64,000 nt of DNA from Paenibacillus luteus (GTDB taxonomy: Bacteria; Bacillota; Bacilli; Paenibacillales; Paenibacillaceae). The DNA is taken from the NCBI RefSeq assembly GCF_006542765.1, contig NZ_SKCD01000033.1, positions 248,001 through 312,000 on the forward strand, in the 5' to 3' direction. Every line of letters begins with the position of its first letter. The first letter of the stretch is position 1. The notes below the pieces were generated by a model. The model saw nothing but the letters and a program-made list of their open reading frames with translations, was not told the origin of the DNA and searched no databases. Shown piece by piece: positions 30,471 to 38,410 of this stretch. The position numbers and the translations under genes were made by a program.

Positions 30471-33104
30471 ATGAAAGCTAGTGAAATTCGGGCAAAATGG
30501 CTTGCTTTTTTTGAAAGCAAAGGCCATAAAATTGAACCAAGCGCATCGCTCGTTCCGCATAATGACCCATCCTTGCTATGGATAAATGCAGGCATGGCGC
30601 CACTGAAGTCGTATTTTGATGGACGTGTCGTACCGGAAAACCCGCGGATCACCAATTCGCAAAAATGTATTCGTACGAACGATATTGAGAATGTTGGCAA
30701 AACTCGCCGACACCATACGTTCTTCGAGATGTTGGGCAACTTCTCCATTGGCGATTACTTTAAAGAAGAAGCGATTACATGGGCGTGGGAATTTCTTACC
30801 GAGCCGAAATGGATCGGCTTCGATCCGAACCGCTTGTCGGTAACGGTATACCCTGAGGATAAGGAAGCTTTCGCTTTCTGGAATACAAAAATCGGTCTGC
30901 CTGCTGAGCGCATCTACAAGCTGGAAGAAAACTTCTGGGATATCGGCGAGGGCCCATGCGGACCTTGTACGGAAATTTTTTATGACCGCGGCGACAAATA
31001 CGGCGACCTTTCGGATCCGGAATGCTGGCCAGGCGGAGAGAATGAGCGTTTCCTTGAAGTATGGAACGTCGTGTTTTCGCAGTTCAACCACAACAAGGAT
31101 GGAAGTTATACGCCGCTGCCGATTAAAAACATCGATACAGGTGCAGGTCTGGAACGGTTTGCTTCGATTTTGCAGGACGTAGATTCCAACTTTGATACCG
31201 ATTTGTTCCGTCCAATTATCGACCGTACTTGCGAGATTGCAAAGGTAACCTACAAAGCGAACGAAGAGCATGATGTGGCGCTTAAAGTCATTGCTGATCA
31301 CATTCGAACGGTAGCGTTCGCAGTTGGTGACGGCGTTATGCCTTCTAATGAAGGACGAGGCTATATCATTCGCCGTTTGCTTCGCCGTGCCGTGCGTTAT
31401 GGGAAAACCATTGGCATTGACCGTCCATTCCTGCATCAGCTGACAGCGATTGTCGGTGAGGTAATGGGCGTTTACTACCCAGAGGTTGTCGCCAAGCGCG
31501 AATTTATTGAGCGTGTCATCCGCACGGAAGAGGAACGCTTCCATGAAACGCTCTCCGATGGTCTGGCTATGCTGTCCGATCTTGTTGCAGCAGCTACCAA
31601 AGCAGGCAATAAGGAGATCAGCGGGGAAGATGCATTCAAGCTTTATGATACGTATGGCTTCCCGTTTGATTTGACGGAAGATTTTGCATCGGAGAACGGG
31701 ATGACGGTTGATCGCGAAGGTTTTGATGCAGCAATGGAAGCGCAGCGCGACCGTGCGCGCTCGGCTCGCCAAGACACGGGCAGCATGAAGGTGCAGGGCG
31801 GACCGCTGGGTGATTTTACGATTAAAAGCGAGTTTGTTGGCTATAATGAACTGGTAACTGAAGTGAAAATTATAGCTATCGTGCATGGAGACAGCCTGGT
31901 GGAAGCAGCTGCTAACGGCAGCAAGGTTGCTGTTATTCTGGACCGAACGCCTTTCTATGCAGAGAGCGGCGGCCAGATCGGTGACAAAGGCTTGATCAGC
32001 GGCGAGGGCTTTGCACTTCAGGTGGAAGATGTAACTAAAGCACCGCACGGCCAAAGCGTCCACCATGCGGTCGTGATTTCCGGTTCTGTGCGCTTAGGCG
32101 AGACAGCAAAAGCTGTTGTAACCAAAACGGTTCGCGATGATGTTATCAAGAACCATACAGCCACACACTTACTCCACAAAGCGCTCAAAGAAGTGCTTGG
32201 AGACCATGTCAACCAAGCAGGATCGCTTGTTGAAGCAGAGAGATTGCGGTTCGACTTCTCTCACTTCGGCAGTATTACAGCTGAGGAGCTTGTGGAAATC
32301 GAACGCCGCGTGAATGAACAAATTTGGCTCGGTACAGCCGTGAATATAGAAACAAAGTCACTCGATGAAGCGAAGGCTATGGGCGCGATGGCTTTGTTCG
32401 GCGAGAAGTATGGCGATGAGGTGCGGGTTGTTCAGGTTGGAAGCTATAGCCTTGAGCTGTGCGGAGGCTGTCACGTGGGCAATACGTCGCAAATTGGACT
32501 GTTCAAGCTGCTTAGCGAGAGCGGAATCGGCTCAGGCGTACGAAGAATTGAAGCCGTAACAGGCAAGCATGCGTATAACTATTTGGAGGGTCAACTGGAA
32601 TTGCTTAAGCAATCTGCAGTATTGCTGAAATCAAACACCAATGACGTGCCAAAACGAATTGAGTCATTGTTTGGCCAAGTGAAGGAACTCTCGCGTGACA
32701 ATGAATCGCTGCAAGCGAAGCTGAGCCGGATCGAGGCAGGTTCCCTTGAGCAAAATGCAAAGACGGTTAACGGAGTTACCATATTGTGCGCTAAAGTCAA
32801 TGCGCCGAACATGGACGCGCTTCGCGGCATCGTCGATGAATTGAAGCTTAAGCTTGAGTCCAGCGTAATCGTGCTTGGAGCGGTCTCTGAGGACAAGGTC
32901 AACCTTGCAGCGGCTGTTTCTGCGGATCTTGTCAAAAAAGGTTTCCATGCTGGAAAAATCGTAAAAGAAGCTGCCGTTCACGTTGGTGGCAGCGGCGGAG
33001 GCCGTCCAGATATGGCCCAGGCAGGCGGAAAAGATATCTCAAAGCTAGATGAAGCTTTGAAACTTGCGGAAGAACTGGTTCTTAGTCAAACAAATGTGAT
33101 ATGA
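30471..33104 (+). CDS. alaS: Alanyl-tRNA synthetase
   Basis: 877-residue AlaRS, full length. The class II core begins MKASEIRAKWLAFFESKGH, with motif 2-like RHHTFFEMLGNFSIGDYFKE and GPCGPCTEIFYDRG. The editing domain holds NHTATHLLHKAL (His pair) and CGGCHVGNTSQIG (Cys, His), which bind zinc and deacylate Ser- or Gly-tRNA-Ala. The C-terminal C-Ala/DHHA1 domain ends HVGGSGGGRPDMAQAGG. AAGGGGGC precedes the ATG. Expression is set by the promoter and T-box directly upstream; no terminator separates it from ireB. Confidence 0.97.
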   Translation: MKASEIRAKWLAFFESKGHKIEPSASLVPHNDPSLLWINAGMAPLKSYFDGRVVPENPRITNSQKCIRTNDIENVGKTRRHHTFFEMLGNFSIGDYFKEEAITWAWEFLTEPKWIGFDPNRLSVTVYPEDKEAFAFWNTKIGLPAERIYKLEENFWDIGEGPCGPCTEIFYDRGDKYGDLSDPECWPGGENERFLEVWNVVFSQFNHNKDGSYTPLPIKNIDTGAGLERFASILQDVDSNFDTDLFRPIIDRTCEIAKVTYKANEEHDVALKVIADHIRTVAFAVGDGVMPSNEGRGYIIRRLLRRAVRYGKTIGIDRPFLHQLTAIVGEVMGVYYPEVVAKREFIERVIRTEEERFHETLSDGLAMLSDLVAAATKAGNKEISGEDAFKLYDTYGFPFDLTEDFASENGMTVDREGFDAAMEAQRDRARSARQDTGSMKVQGGPLGDFTIKSEFVGYNELVTEVKIIAIVHGDSLVEAAANGSKVAVILDRTPFYAESGGQIGDKGLISGEGFALQVEDVTKAPHGQSVHHAVVISGSVRLGETAKAVVTKTVRDDVIKNHTATHLLHKALKEVLGDHVNQAGSLVEAERLRFDFSHFGSITAEELVEIERRVNEQIWLGTAVNIETKSLDEAKAMGAMALFGEKYGDEVRVVQVGSYSLELCGGCHVGNTSQIGLFKLLSESGIGSGVRRIEAVTGKHAYNYLEGQLELLKQSAVLLKSNTNDVPKRIESLFGQVKELSRDNESLQAKLSRIEAGSLEQNAKTVNGVTILCAKVNAPNMDALRGIVDELKLKLESSVIVLGAVSEDKVNLAAAVSADLVKKGFHAGKIVKEAAVHVGGSGGGRPDMAQAGGKDISKLDEALKLAEELVLSQTNVI

Positions 33105-33154
33105 TATAAATGTATATCCCACTGAAAAGCGGTTTGGAAAGCGAGGTGCTGGCG

Positions 33155-33415
33155 ATGAGTTCCATGGACAATACAATGAAATTTAACGTGAAGGCGGAGG
33201 GGGTTGAATCTTCTCAAGACATTCTGCTATCGGTGCATGAAGCGCTTCTAGAGAAAGAATATAATCCAATTAACCAGATCGTTGGGTATTTGCTGTCCGG
33301 AGATCCCGCGTATATTCCGCGGCATAACAACGCCAGGAGTTTAATTCGCAAGAAGGAACGAGACGAATTAATTGAAGAGCTTGTCCGGTTTTATCTAAAC
33401 CACAAGAAACAATAA
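33155..33415 (+). CDS. ireB: IreB family regulatory phosphoprotein (DUF965)
   Basis: 86 residues with the very conserved family core DNTMKFNVKAE, NPINQIVGYLLSGDPAYIPRH and ARSLIRKKERDELIEELV. In Enterococcus IreB is phosphorylated by the Ser/Thr kinase IreK and affects cephalosporin tolerance; in Bacillus the homologue is YrzL, also behind alaS. ATG 33155 follows GCGAGGTG; an in-frame ATG at 33110 would sit only five bases after alaS without a ribosome site. Confidence 0.92.
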   Translation: MSSMDNTMKFNVKAEGVESSQDILLSVHEALLEKEYNPINQIVGYLLSGDPAYIPRHNNARSLIRKKERDELIEELVRFYLNHKKQ

Positions 33416-33441
33416 CAAAGCAGGCAGGAGCCGGACAAGAC

Positions 33442-33858
33442 ATGAGATTGATGGGGTTGGACTATGGTGACCGCAATATTGGCGTAGCGGTCAGCGACGC
33501 CTTTCGCTGGACCGCGCAAGGTACTGGAGTCATTGAACGCAGACGCGATGGAAGTGAATTTGACCGCATTGCAGATTTGGTTAAAGAGCATGAGGTTAGT
33601 GAAATCGTTGTGGGTCTGCCTAAGAACATGAACGGTACCATCGGTCCGCGTGGCGAAATTAGTATGGAATTCGCGGAACAGATTAAGCAGAAACTAAACA
33701 TACCTGTTCACCTTTGGGATGAAAGGCTGACAACGGTAGCTGCCGAACGAACGCTTATTGAAGCGGACGTCAGCCGGAAGAAGCGAAAGCTCGTAATCGA
33801 CAAAATGGCGGCAACGCTTATTTTGCAAAATTATCTCGATTCTATAGCGAAAAGGTGA
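33442..33858 (+). CDS. ruvX: Holliday junction resolvase-like protein RuvX/YqgF
   Basis: 138-residue RNase H-fold protein. MGLDYGDRNIGVAVSD supplies the first catalytic Asp, EIVVGLPKNMNGT the middle Glu region, and LWDERLTTVAAERTL the DER motif. YqgF/RuvX proteins have been linked to 16S rRNA 5' end processing and to transcription or junction resolution. AGGCAGGAG precedes the start. It corresponds to B. subtilis yrrK between yrzL and yrzB. Confidence 0.94.
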   Translation: MRLMGLDYGDRNIGVAVSDAFRWTAQGTGVIERRRDGSEFDRIADLVKEHEVSEIVVGLPKNMNGTIGPRGEISMEFAEQIKQKLNIPVHLWDERLTTVAAERTLIEADVSRKKRKLVIDKMAATLILQNYLDSIAKR

Positions 33859-33866
33859 GGGTAAAC

Positions 33867-34163
33867 ATGACAAAAGAAGATCTGGAATTCGAAGAGCCGG
33901 AAATTATTTATATCCCGGATGAAGAAGGCAACGAAGAGGAATTCGAAGTCATCATGAAATTTGAAGTTGATGGTTCCGATCAGAAATATATGATGGTTGT
34001 TCCGGTCGCTGGCGAGAATGACGAGGAAGATGAAGTATACGCTTTCCGTTATGAAGAAGAAGGCGATGATCTGAAGCTCTACACGATTGAAGATGAAGAG
34101 GAATGGAACATGGTCGAGGAAACGTTTAACACGCTCCTTGGCGAGATGGAGGAAGAAAATTAA
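33867..34163 (+). CDS. yrzB: DUF1292 acidic protein (YrzB), first copy
   Basis: 98 residues, extremely acidic (Glu/Asp-rich), matching DUF1292 with MVVPVAGENDEEDEVYAFRYEEEGDD and the ending IEDEEEWNMVEETFNTLL. ATG 33867 has GGTGAGGG before it. Its stop overlaps the start of a second DUF1292 gene (TAATG), so the two are coupled. Function unknown; found behind ruvX in most Bacillota. Confidence 0.88.
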   Translation: MTKEDLEFEEPEIIYIPDEEGNEEEFEVIMKFEVDGSDQKYMMVVPVAGENDEEDEVYAFRYEEEGDDLKLYTIEDEEEWNMVEETFNTLLGEMEEEN

Positions 34164-34474
34164 TGTCTGGTACTGAGCATGAAGCGCCAAAAAAGCTGAA
34201 TAGCTTAAGAGACGCTTTCGGAAACGAAATTGAACTGCAAGCCGATGACGGCAGCGTGGAAGTATACGATATCAAGGCTGAATTTCAACTTGGAGATCGT
34301 GTGTATGCCGCCCTTCAATCCGATCCGATGCGTGGCGAAGAAGATGTCGAGCTTTTCCGCGTCATTCAGGTTGGCGGAGAGCCGCAGCTGGAGAACATTG
34401 AAGATGATGAAGAGTGGGAAGCGGCGTCGGAGGCTTATGATGATTTGCTGTTCGCAACCGATGAGCGCCCTTAA
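34163..34474 (+). CDS. DUF1292 acidic protein, second tandem copy
   Basis: 103 residues. It carries the same DUF1292 core as its neighbour (GDRVYAALQSDP, EDVELFRVIQ, LENIEDDEEWEAASEAYDDLL) but a different N-terminus (EAPKKLNSLRDAFGNEIEL). It begins in the stop codon of the first copy and is likely a duplicate that diverged. B. subtilis has one yrzB here, so the tandem pair may be a lineage feature. Followed by a strong hairpin. Confidence 0.82.
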   Translation: MSGTEHEAPKKLNSLRDAFGNEIELQADDGSVEVYDIKAEFQLGDRVYAALQSDPMRGEEDVELFRVIQVGGEPQLENIEDDEEWEAASEAYDDLLFATDERP

Positions 34475-34494
34475 TAGAACCACTATAGTTTAGC

Positions 34495-34527
34495 AACGAA
34501 AGAGCGGTGTACAACCGCTCTTTCGTT
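34495..34527 (+). terminator. Hairpin terminator after the alaS-DUF1292 operon
   Basis: Perfect 14-bp stem AACGAAAGAGCGGT/ACCGCTCTTTCGTT with a 5-base loop. The T-run is inside the stem end (TTTCGTT), not after it, so efficiency is uncertain. Confidence 0.75.
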
Positions 34528-34566
34528 CAAATAGAAGGCTTTAGTGGAGTTACACGATGAAGATAT

Positions 34567-34624
34567 TTTCTATTTCTACGATAAACGGATACTGTCCTTT
34601 TGCAGAGGGCGGCCAAGCCGTTTA
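34567..34624. repeat. 58-bp hairpin element, copy 1
   Basis: TTTCTATTTCTACGA, then AAACGG...GCCGTTT arms. It matches 49337-49396, with the first 15 bases and the arm bases conserved and a variable loop. It lies in the mltG upstream region, about 150 bases before the start codon. Confidence 0.65.
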
Positions 34625-34773
34625 TTCTTGCATGTAAGCATCTAATCTTACAAAGATTGTGAAATGATTATCCTAATATAAGTAAGCTGAACCATCTGAG
34701 ACTGGTTTCGGCTGTCTTTGTCTGTGAAAATGGATAAAGTACAAATGAAGGAATATAAAAAGGGGGTCTAAGG

Positions 34774-35889
34774 TTGGACAAGTCATCGCAGCAGCCAGAG
34801 CAGCGCGACCAGTATTCATCGTCTGGTCCGAAGCGAAGCCGCATTACATTATGGGTCATTTTAAGCTTGCTAGGCATTATGATCATTGGAGCAGGGAGCG
34901 TAGCCTTTTACGTATGGAACAGCTTGCAGCCAACAGCTGCTGGGGAAATACAAAAGTTTGATATTCCAAAAGGTACGTCGGCAAATGAGGTTGCAGAATT
35001 ACTTGAACAGCAAGGACTCATCAAAAACTCATTTATATTTAAGTATTATTTGAAGCTGAATGACCAAGGTTCGCGATTTCAAGCGGGACAATATGAGCTT
35101 AGCCCTGGAATGGACAAAGATGCGATTATCGCAAAGCTGAATGCCGGTGACACGGTAGCTGCGGAGACGATTCGCTTCACAATACCGGAAGGTTTCACTG
35201 TATTGCAAATTTCGGATAAGCTTGCAGCAGAGAAGCTTATTAATAAAGAAAAGTTTTTGAGTTTGGTTGCTTCGACGCAGGCATGGGGCGATGCCGAAGC
35301 TGTACGCTCTATACCGGAGAGCGATAAGCTGCACCAGCGCCTCGAAGGGTATCTCTTCCCTGAAACGTATGAAATGAAAAAGGAAAGCACGGAAGAGGAT
35401 ATTATCAAACGGATGATATCTGAGTTTGATCGGAAGCTGGCTATGCTGCCTGAAGGCTGGATGGATGTGCTGGAAGAGAAAAAAATGTCTTTGCATGAGC
35501 TGCTGACGATTGCCTCGTTGGTGGAGCGTGAGGTGGTCGTAGACGAAGAGAGAGCTCTTGTGGCAGGTGTAATCTATAATCGCCTTGCTGATGGAATGAA
35601 GCTTCAAATTGACGCAACCGTGCAATATTCCCTTGATAAGCCCAAAGAGCGGCTTTACGAGAAGGACCTGTTGGTGGATAGCCCTTATAACACGTATAAA
35701 GTAGAAGGCTTACCGCCAGGACCGATTGCCAGCCCAAGCTTCCATTCGATAGAAGCTGCTTTGTATCCTGAGGATACGGATTATTTCTTCTATGTGACGA
35801 AAAAAGACGGAAGCCAGTCGCATTTGTTCGCAAAAACGTATAAAGAGCATTTGAGAAACATCGAGAAGAGCAACCAGACCGCTGGCTAA
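34774..35889 (+). CDS. mltG: Endolytic murein transglycosylase MltG
   Basis: 371-residue MltG/YceG. One N-terminal membrane helix (about residues 25-48) follows a cytosolic 24-residue head. A LysM-like subdomain (FDIPKGTSANEVAELLEQQGLI) and the YceG catalytic domain follow, with the catalytic Glu in TIASLVEREVV and the conserved NTYKVEGLPPGPIASPS. It cleaves nascent peptidoglycan glycan strands. Start is TTG 34774 with AAAGGGGGT upstream. It corresponds to B. subtilis yrrL. Confidence 0.95.
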   Translation: MDKSSQQPEQRDQYSSSGPKRSRITLWVILSLLGIMIIGAGSVAFYVWNSLQPTAAGEIQKFDIPKGTSANEVAELLEQQGLIKNSFIFKYYLKLNDQGSRFQAGQYELSPGMDKDAIIAKLNAGDTVAAETIRFTIPEGFTVLQISDKLAAEKLINKEKFLSLVASTQAWGDAEAVRSIPESDKLHQRLEGYLFPETYEMKKESTEEDIIKRMISEFDRKLAMLPEGWMDVLEEKKMSLHELLTIASLVEREVVVDEERALVAGVIYNRLADGMKLQIDATVQYSLDKPKERLYEKDLLVDSPYNTYKVEGLPPGPIASPSFHSIEAALYPEDTDYFFYVTKKDGSQSHLFAKTYKEHLRNIEKSNQTAG

Positions 35890-35939
35890 TTCTTTATTCG
35901 GTCAGTGATACAGCTCTAGGCAATTGAGGAGGATTAAGC

Positions 35940-36872
35940 ATGGCTTACAAGCCGGAATTATTGGCTACGGCCAGATCGCTGGAAGAGCTTGAGCGGCTCA
36001 TAGCCGCGGGCGCCGATGCTTTTGTTATCGGCGAGGCCCGTTACGGCATGCGGCTCTCAGGCGAGTTCAGCCAGGATATGATCGTACAGGCAGTAGAAAT
36101 AGCAAAGCCAAAAGGAGTGCGAATCTACGCATCCTTAAACAATTTGATGGACAACGAAACCGCAGACTGCCTGGACGATTATGTCGCTTCACTTGCTGAA
36201 GCCGGCGTAGATGCCATTGTGTTCGGTGATCCTGCTGTTCTTATGGCGGCAAGGCAACATGCACCTGGCATTGCGTTGCATTGGAATGCGGAGATGACTT
36301 CGACTAACTTCGTCACTGCGGAATATTGGGGACGCAGAGGCGCATCCCGCTTTGTGCTCGCACGCGAGCTGAATATGGAGCAGGTGATCGAGACAGCGGC
36401 AAGCACGGCCCTTGAAACTCAAGTTCAAGTGCATGGAATGACGAATATTTATCATTCAAAGCGATCGCTTGTAGACAGCTATATGGAACATCAGTCGGAA
36501 ACGGACAGGCTGCCCCGCAAAGACAAGGACCGCGGCTTGTATGTGATGGAAGCGGAGCGCCAGGATGAACGATACCCGATCTATGAGGATGCAAATGGCA
36601 CCCACATCATGAGCTCTGACGATATTTGCATGGTCGAAAATTTACATGAGCTAATGGAGGCTGGCGTAACCAGTCTCAAGATTGAAGGAATAATGAAGCC
36701 GATCGAATACAATGAAATCGTTGTTCGCGCCTATCGGAATGCGATTGACGCATACACAGCTGATCCGGACGATTATTCGTTTCAGGAGGAATGGCTCGAA
36801 GCTATTCAGCAGGTGCAGGACCCTAATCGCGAGCTTAGCTACGGATTCTTTTATAAAGAGCAGGTCTACTAA
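35940..36872 (+). CDS. trhP1: U32 family protein, tRNA 5-hydroxyuridine synthesis subunit (TrhP1/YrrN-like)
   Basis: 310-residue U32 protein. Core ELLATARSLEELERLIAAGADAF, LNNLMDNE, FGDPAVLMAARQHAPGI and the family's SSDDICMVENLHELMEAGVTSLKIEGIMKP are clear. It lacks the cysteine cluster found in its downstream partner, as the YrrN half does in B. subtilis. YrrN/YrrO (TrhP1/TrhP2) make ho5U34 in several tRNAs. The trmR methyltransferase gene that normally stands between mltG and this gene is missing here. Start ATG with GAGGAGG. Confidence 0.85.
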   Translation: MAYKPELLATARSLEELERLIAAGADAFVIGEARYGMRLSGEFSQDMIVQAVEIAKPKGVRIYASLNNLMDNETADCLDDYVASLAEAGVDAIVFGDPAVLMAARQHAPGIALHWNAEMTSTNFVTAEYWGRRGASRFVLARELNMEQVIETAASTALETQVQVHGMTNIYHSKRSLVDSYMEHQSETDRLPRKDKDRGLYVMEAERQDERYPIYEDANGTHIMSSDDICMVENLHELMEAGVTSLKIEGIMKPIEYNEIVVRAYRNAIDAYTADPDDYSFQEEWLEAIQQVQDPNRELSYGFFYKEQVY

Positions 36873-36878
36873 TCTATT

Positions 36879-36938
36879 CAGTTGAACTAAAAGAACATGC
36901 TTACGAAGTGAGTTTTGCTTCGCAAAACTTTAGGAGGT
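36879..36938 (+). promoter_or_regulatory. Hairpin immediately upstream of Shine-Dalgarno (element H, copy 2)
   Basis: CAGTTGAACTAAAAG, then CATGCTTACGAAGT, then an 8-bp stem AGTTTTGC/GCAAAACT with a TTC loop (36911-36929). TAGGAGGT (36931-36938) follows one base later. It is the counterpart of the element before the CDF gene at 6458. Confidence 0.6.
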
Positions 36939-36946
36939 GCACAGCT

Positions 36947-38209
36947 ATGACAACAACAGATAAGGTTGCTCCGCGTTACCAGGGAAAGCGGCACCGCTTG
37001 GACAAGCCAGAGCTTCTTGCTCCAGCGGGTAATCTGGAGAAGTTGAAATTTGCTATTCATTATGGTGCGGATGCGGTATATATCGGTGGGCAAAAATACG
37101 GCCTGCGTTCCAATGCCGACAACTTCAGCTTTGAAGAGATGAAGGAAGGCGTAGAATTCGCCAATCGTTATGGCGCCAAAGTATTTGTGGCAACGAATAT
37201 TTATGCGCATAATGAGGATGTTGAGGGCTTGGAGGACTATCTTCGCTCATTGCAGGAGGCAGGAATTTCTGCCATTATTGCAGCTGATCCTGCCATTATC
37301 GAGACAGCGCAGCGTGTAGCTCCGAAGCTGGAGGTGCATTTGAGCACCCAACAATCGACACTTAACTGGCAGGCGGTTCAGTTTTGGAAGGAAGAGGGAT
37401 TACCACGGGTGGTTCTGGCTCGAGAAACGAGCTTTAAGGATATAGCTGAAATCAAAAAGCATGTAGACATCGAGATCGAAGCGTTCATTCATGGCGCAAT
37501 GTGCTCGTCCTTCTCTGGTCGCTGTGTGCTATCTAATCATTTTACCGATCGGGATTCGAACCGGGGCGGCTGCTCGCAGTCTTGCCGTTGGAAGTACGAT
37601 TTATTCGTAGATGATATGCCGCTGTATCCGGAGGATGAAGATAAATTTACAATGGGCTCCAAGGATCTATGCATGATTGAGTATTTGCCTGAGCTAATTG
37701 AAGTTGGGGTAGATAGTTTTAAAATCGAAGGGCGAATGAAGAGCATCCACTACGTAGCAACGGTCGTAAATGTATACCGACAAGCGATTGATGCCTATTT
37801 CGCAGACCCAGAGCATTTTGAATTAAAGCGAGAATGGGTGGAAGAGATTAACAAGGCAGCTAATCGGCCTTTGAATACAGGCTTTTTCCTGGATGTACCT
37901 GGAGCGGAGGACCATATTTACGAACCGGAGGAGAAGGCGGCACCTTATGATTTTGCGGGAGTAGTGCTGGAGTATGATGCGAAGTCTGGATTTGCCACTG
38001 TTCAGCAGCGCAATCATTTTAAGCTCGGACAGGAAATTGAATTTGTTGGACCGCAAGGCACTTTCTTCAAGCAGACGATTACCGAGATTACGGATGCAGA
38101 GGGTGCTTCGCTGGAGGCAGCACGCCATCCGCTTCAGCATATTCGCATAAGGACGTTAAAGCCTGTAAAGCCAATGGATATGATGAGGAAGAAAATAGGA
38201 AAAAAGTAG
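36947..38209 (+). CDS. trhP2: U32 family protein, tRNA 5-hydroxyuridine synthesis subunit (TrhP2/YrrO-like)
   Basis: 420 residues. U32 core PELLAPAGNLEKLKFAIHYGADAVYIGGQ; the cysteine cluster CSSFSGRCVLSN...GGCSQSCRW typical of TrhP/RlhA-type enzymes, possibly binding an Fe-S cluster; and a C-terminal beta domain (ENDFAGVVLEYD-like, HFKLGQEIEFVGPQG). Together with the preceding gene it should form the TrhP1-TrhP2 pair for ho5U34. ATG 36947 is used with TAGGAGGT upstream; an in-frame start at 36908 lies inside the hairpin element. Confidence 0.88.
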   Translation: MTTTDKVAPRYQGKRHRLDKPELLAPAGNLEKLKFAIHYGADAVYIGGQKYGLRSNADNFSFEEMKEGVEFANRYGAKVFVATNIYAHNEDVEGLEDYLRSLQEAGISAIIAADPAIIETAQRVAPKLEVHLSTQQSTLNWQAVQFWKEEGLPRVVLARETSFKDIAEIKKHVDIEIEAFIHGAMCSSFSGRCVLSNHFTDRDSNRGGCSQSCRWKYDLFVDDMPLYPEDEDKFTMGSKDLCMIEYLPELIEVGVDSFKIEGRMKSIHYVATVVNVYRQAIDAYFADPEHFELKREWVEEINKAANRPLNTGFFLDVPGAEDHIYEPEEKAAPYDFAGVVLEYDAKSGFATVQQRNHFKLGQEIEFVGPQGTFFKQTITEITDAEGASLEAARHPLQHIRIRTLKPVKPMDMMRKKIGKK

Positions 38210-38229
38210 AATAGAGCAGAGGCATGACT

Positions 38230-38268
38230 AGAGTCTTATTTTTTCTAAAAAATAAGGCTCTTTTTTTG
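38230..38268 (+). terminator. Terminator after trhP2
   Basis: 15-bp stem AGAGTCTTATTTTTT/AAAAAATAAGGCTCT with one G-T pair and a 2-base apex, followed by T7. Confidence 0.88.
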
Positions 38269-38278
38269 TTTTTATTCT

Positions 38279-38305
38279 TATGAAATGACTAGTGTCTGTC
38301 GATAT
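38279..38305 (+). promoter_or_regulatory. Possible sigma-D-type promoter of the chemoreceptor gene
   Basis: GTCGATAT at 38298-38305 matches 7 of 8 bases of the sigma-D -10 GCCGATAT. The -35 position (15-base spacing) reads TATG, a poor match to TAAA. Chemoreceptor genes in Bacillus are usually sigma-D dependent, so the placement is sensible, but the evidence is partial. Confidence 0.35.
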
Positions 38306-38410
38306 AAAATAATATACTGTAAATACACTATTAATACATATTTCGGCAAGATTCGCTAGCTGCATATGCACTATTTCAGACTTACAATATTGAAGGCGGT
38401 GTCTTACCCA

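Noticed and set aside
30576..32066. 496-codon frame antisense to alaS
   Set aside because: Shadow of a highly conserved gene in the opposite strand; composition is Arg/Cys/His-rich and no domain is recognisable.
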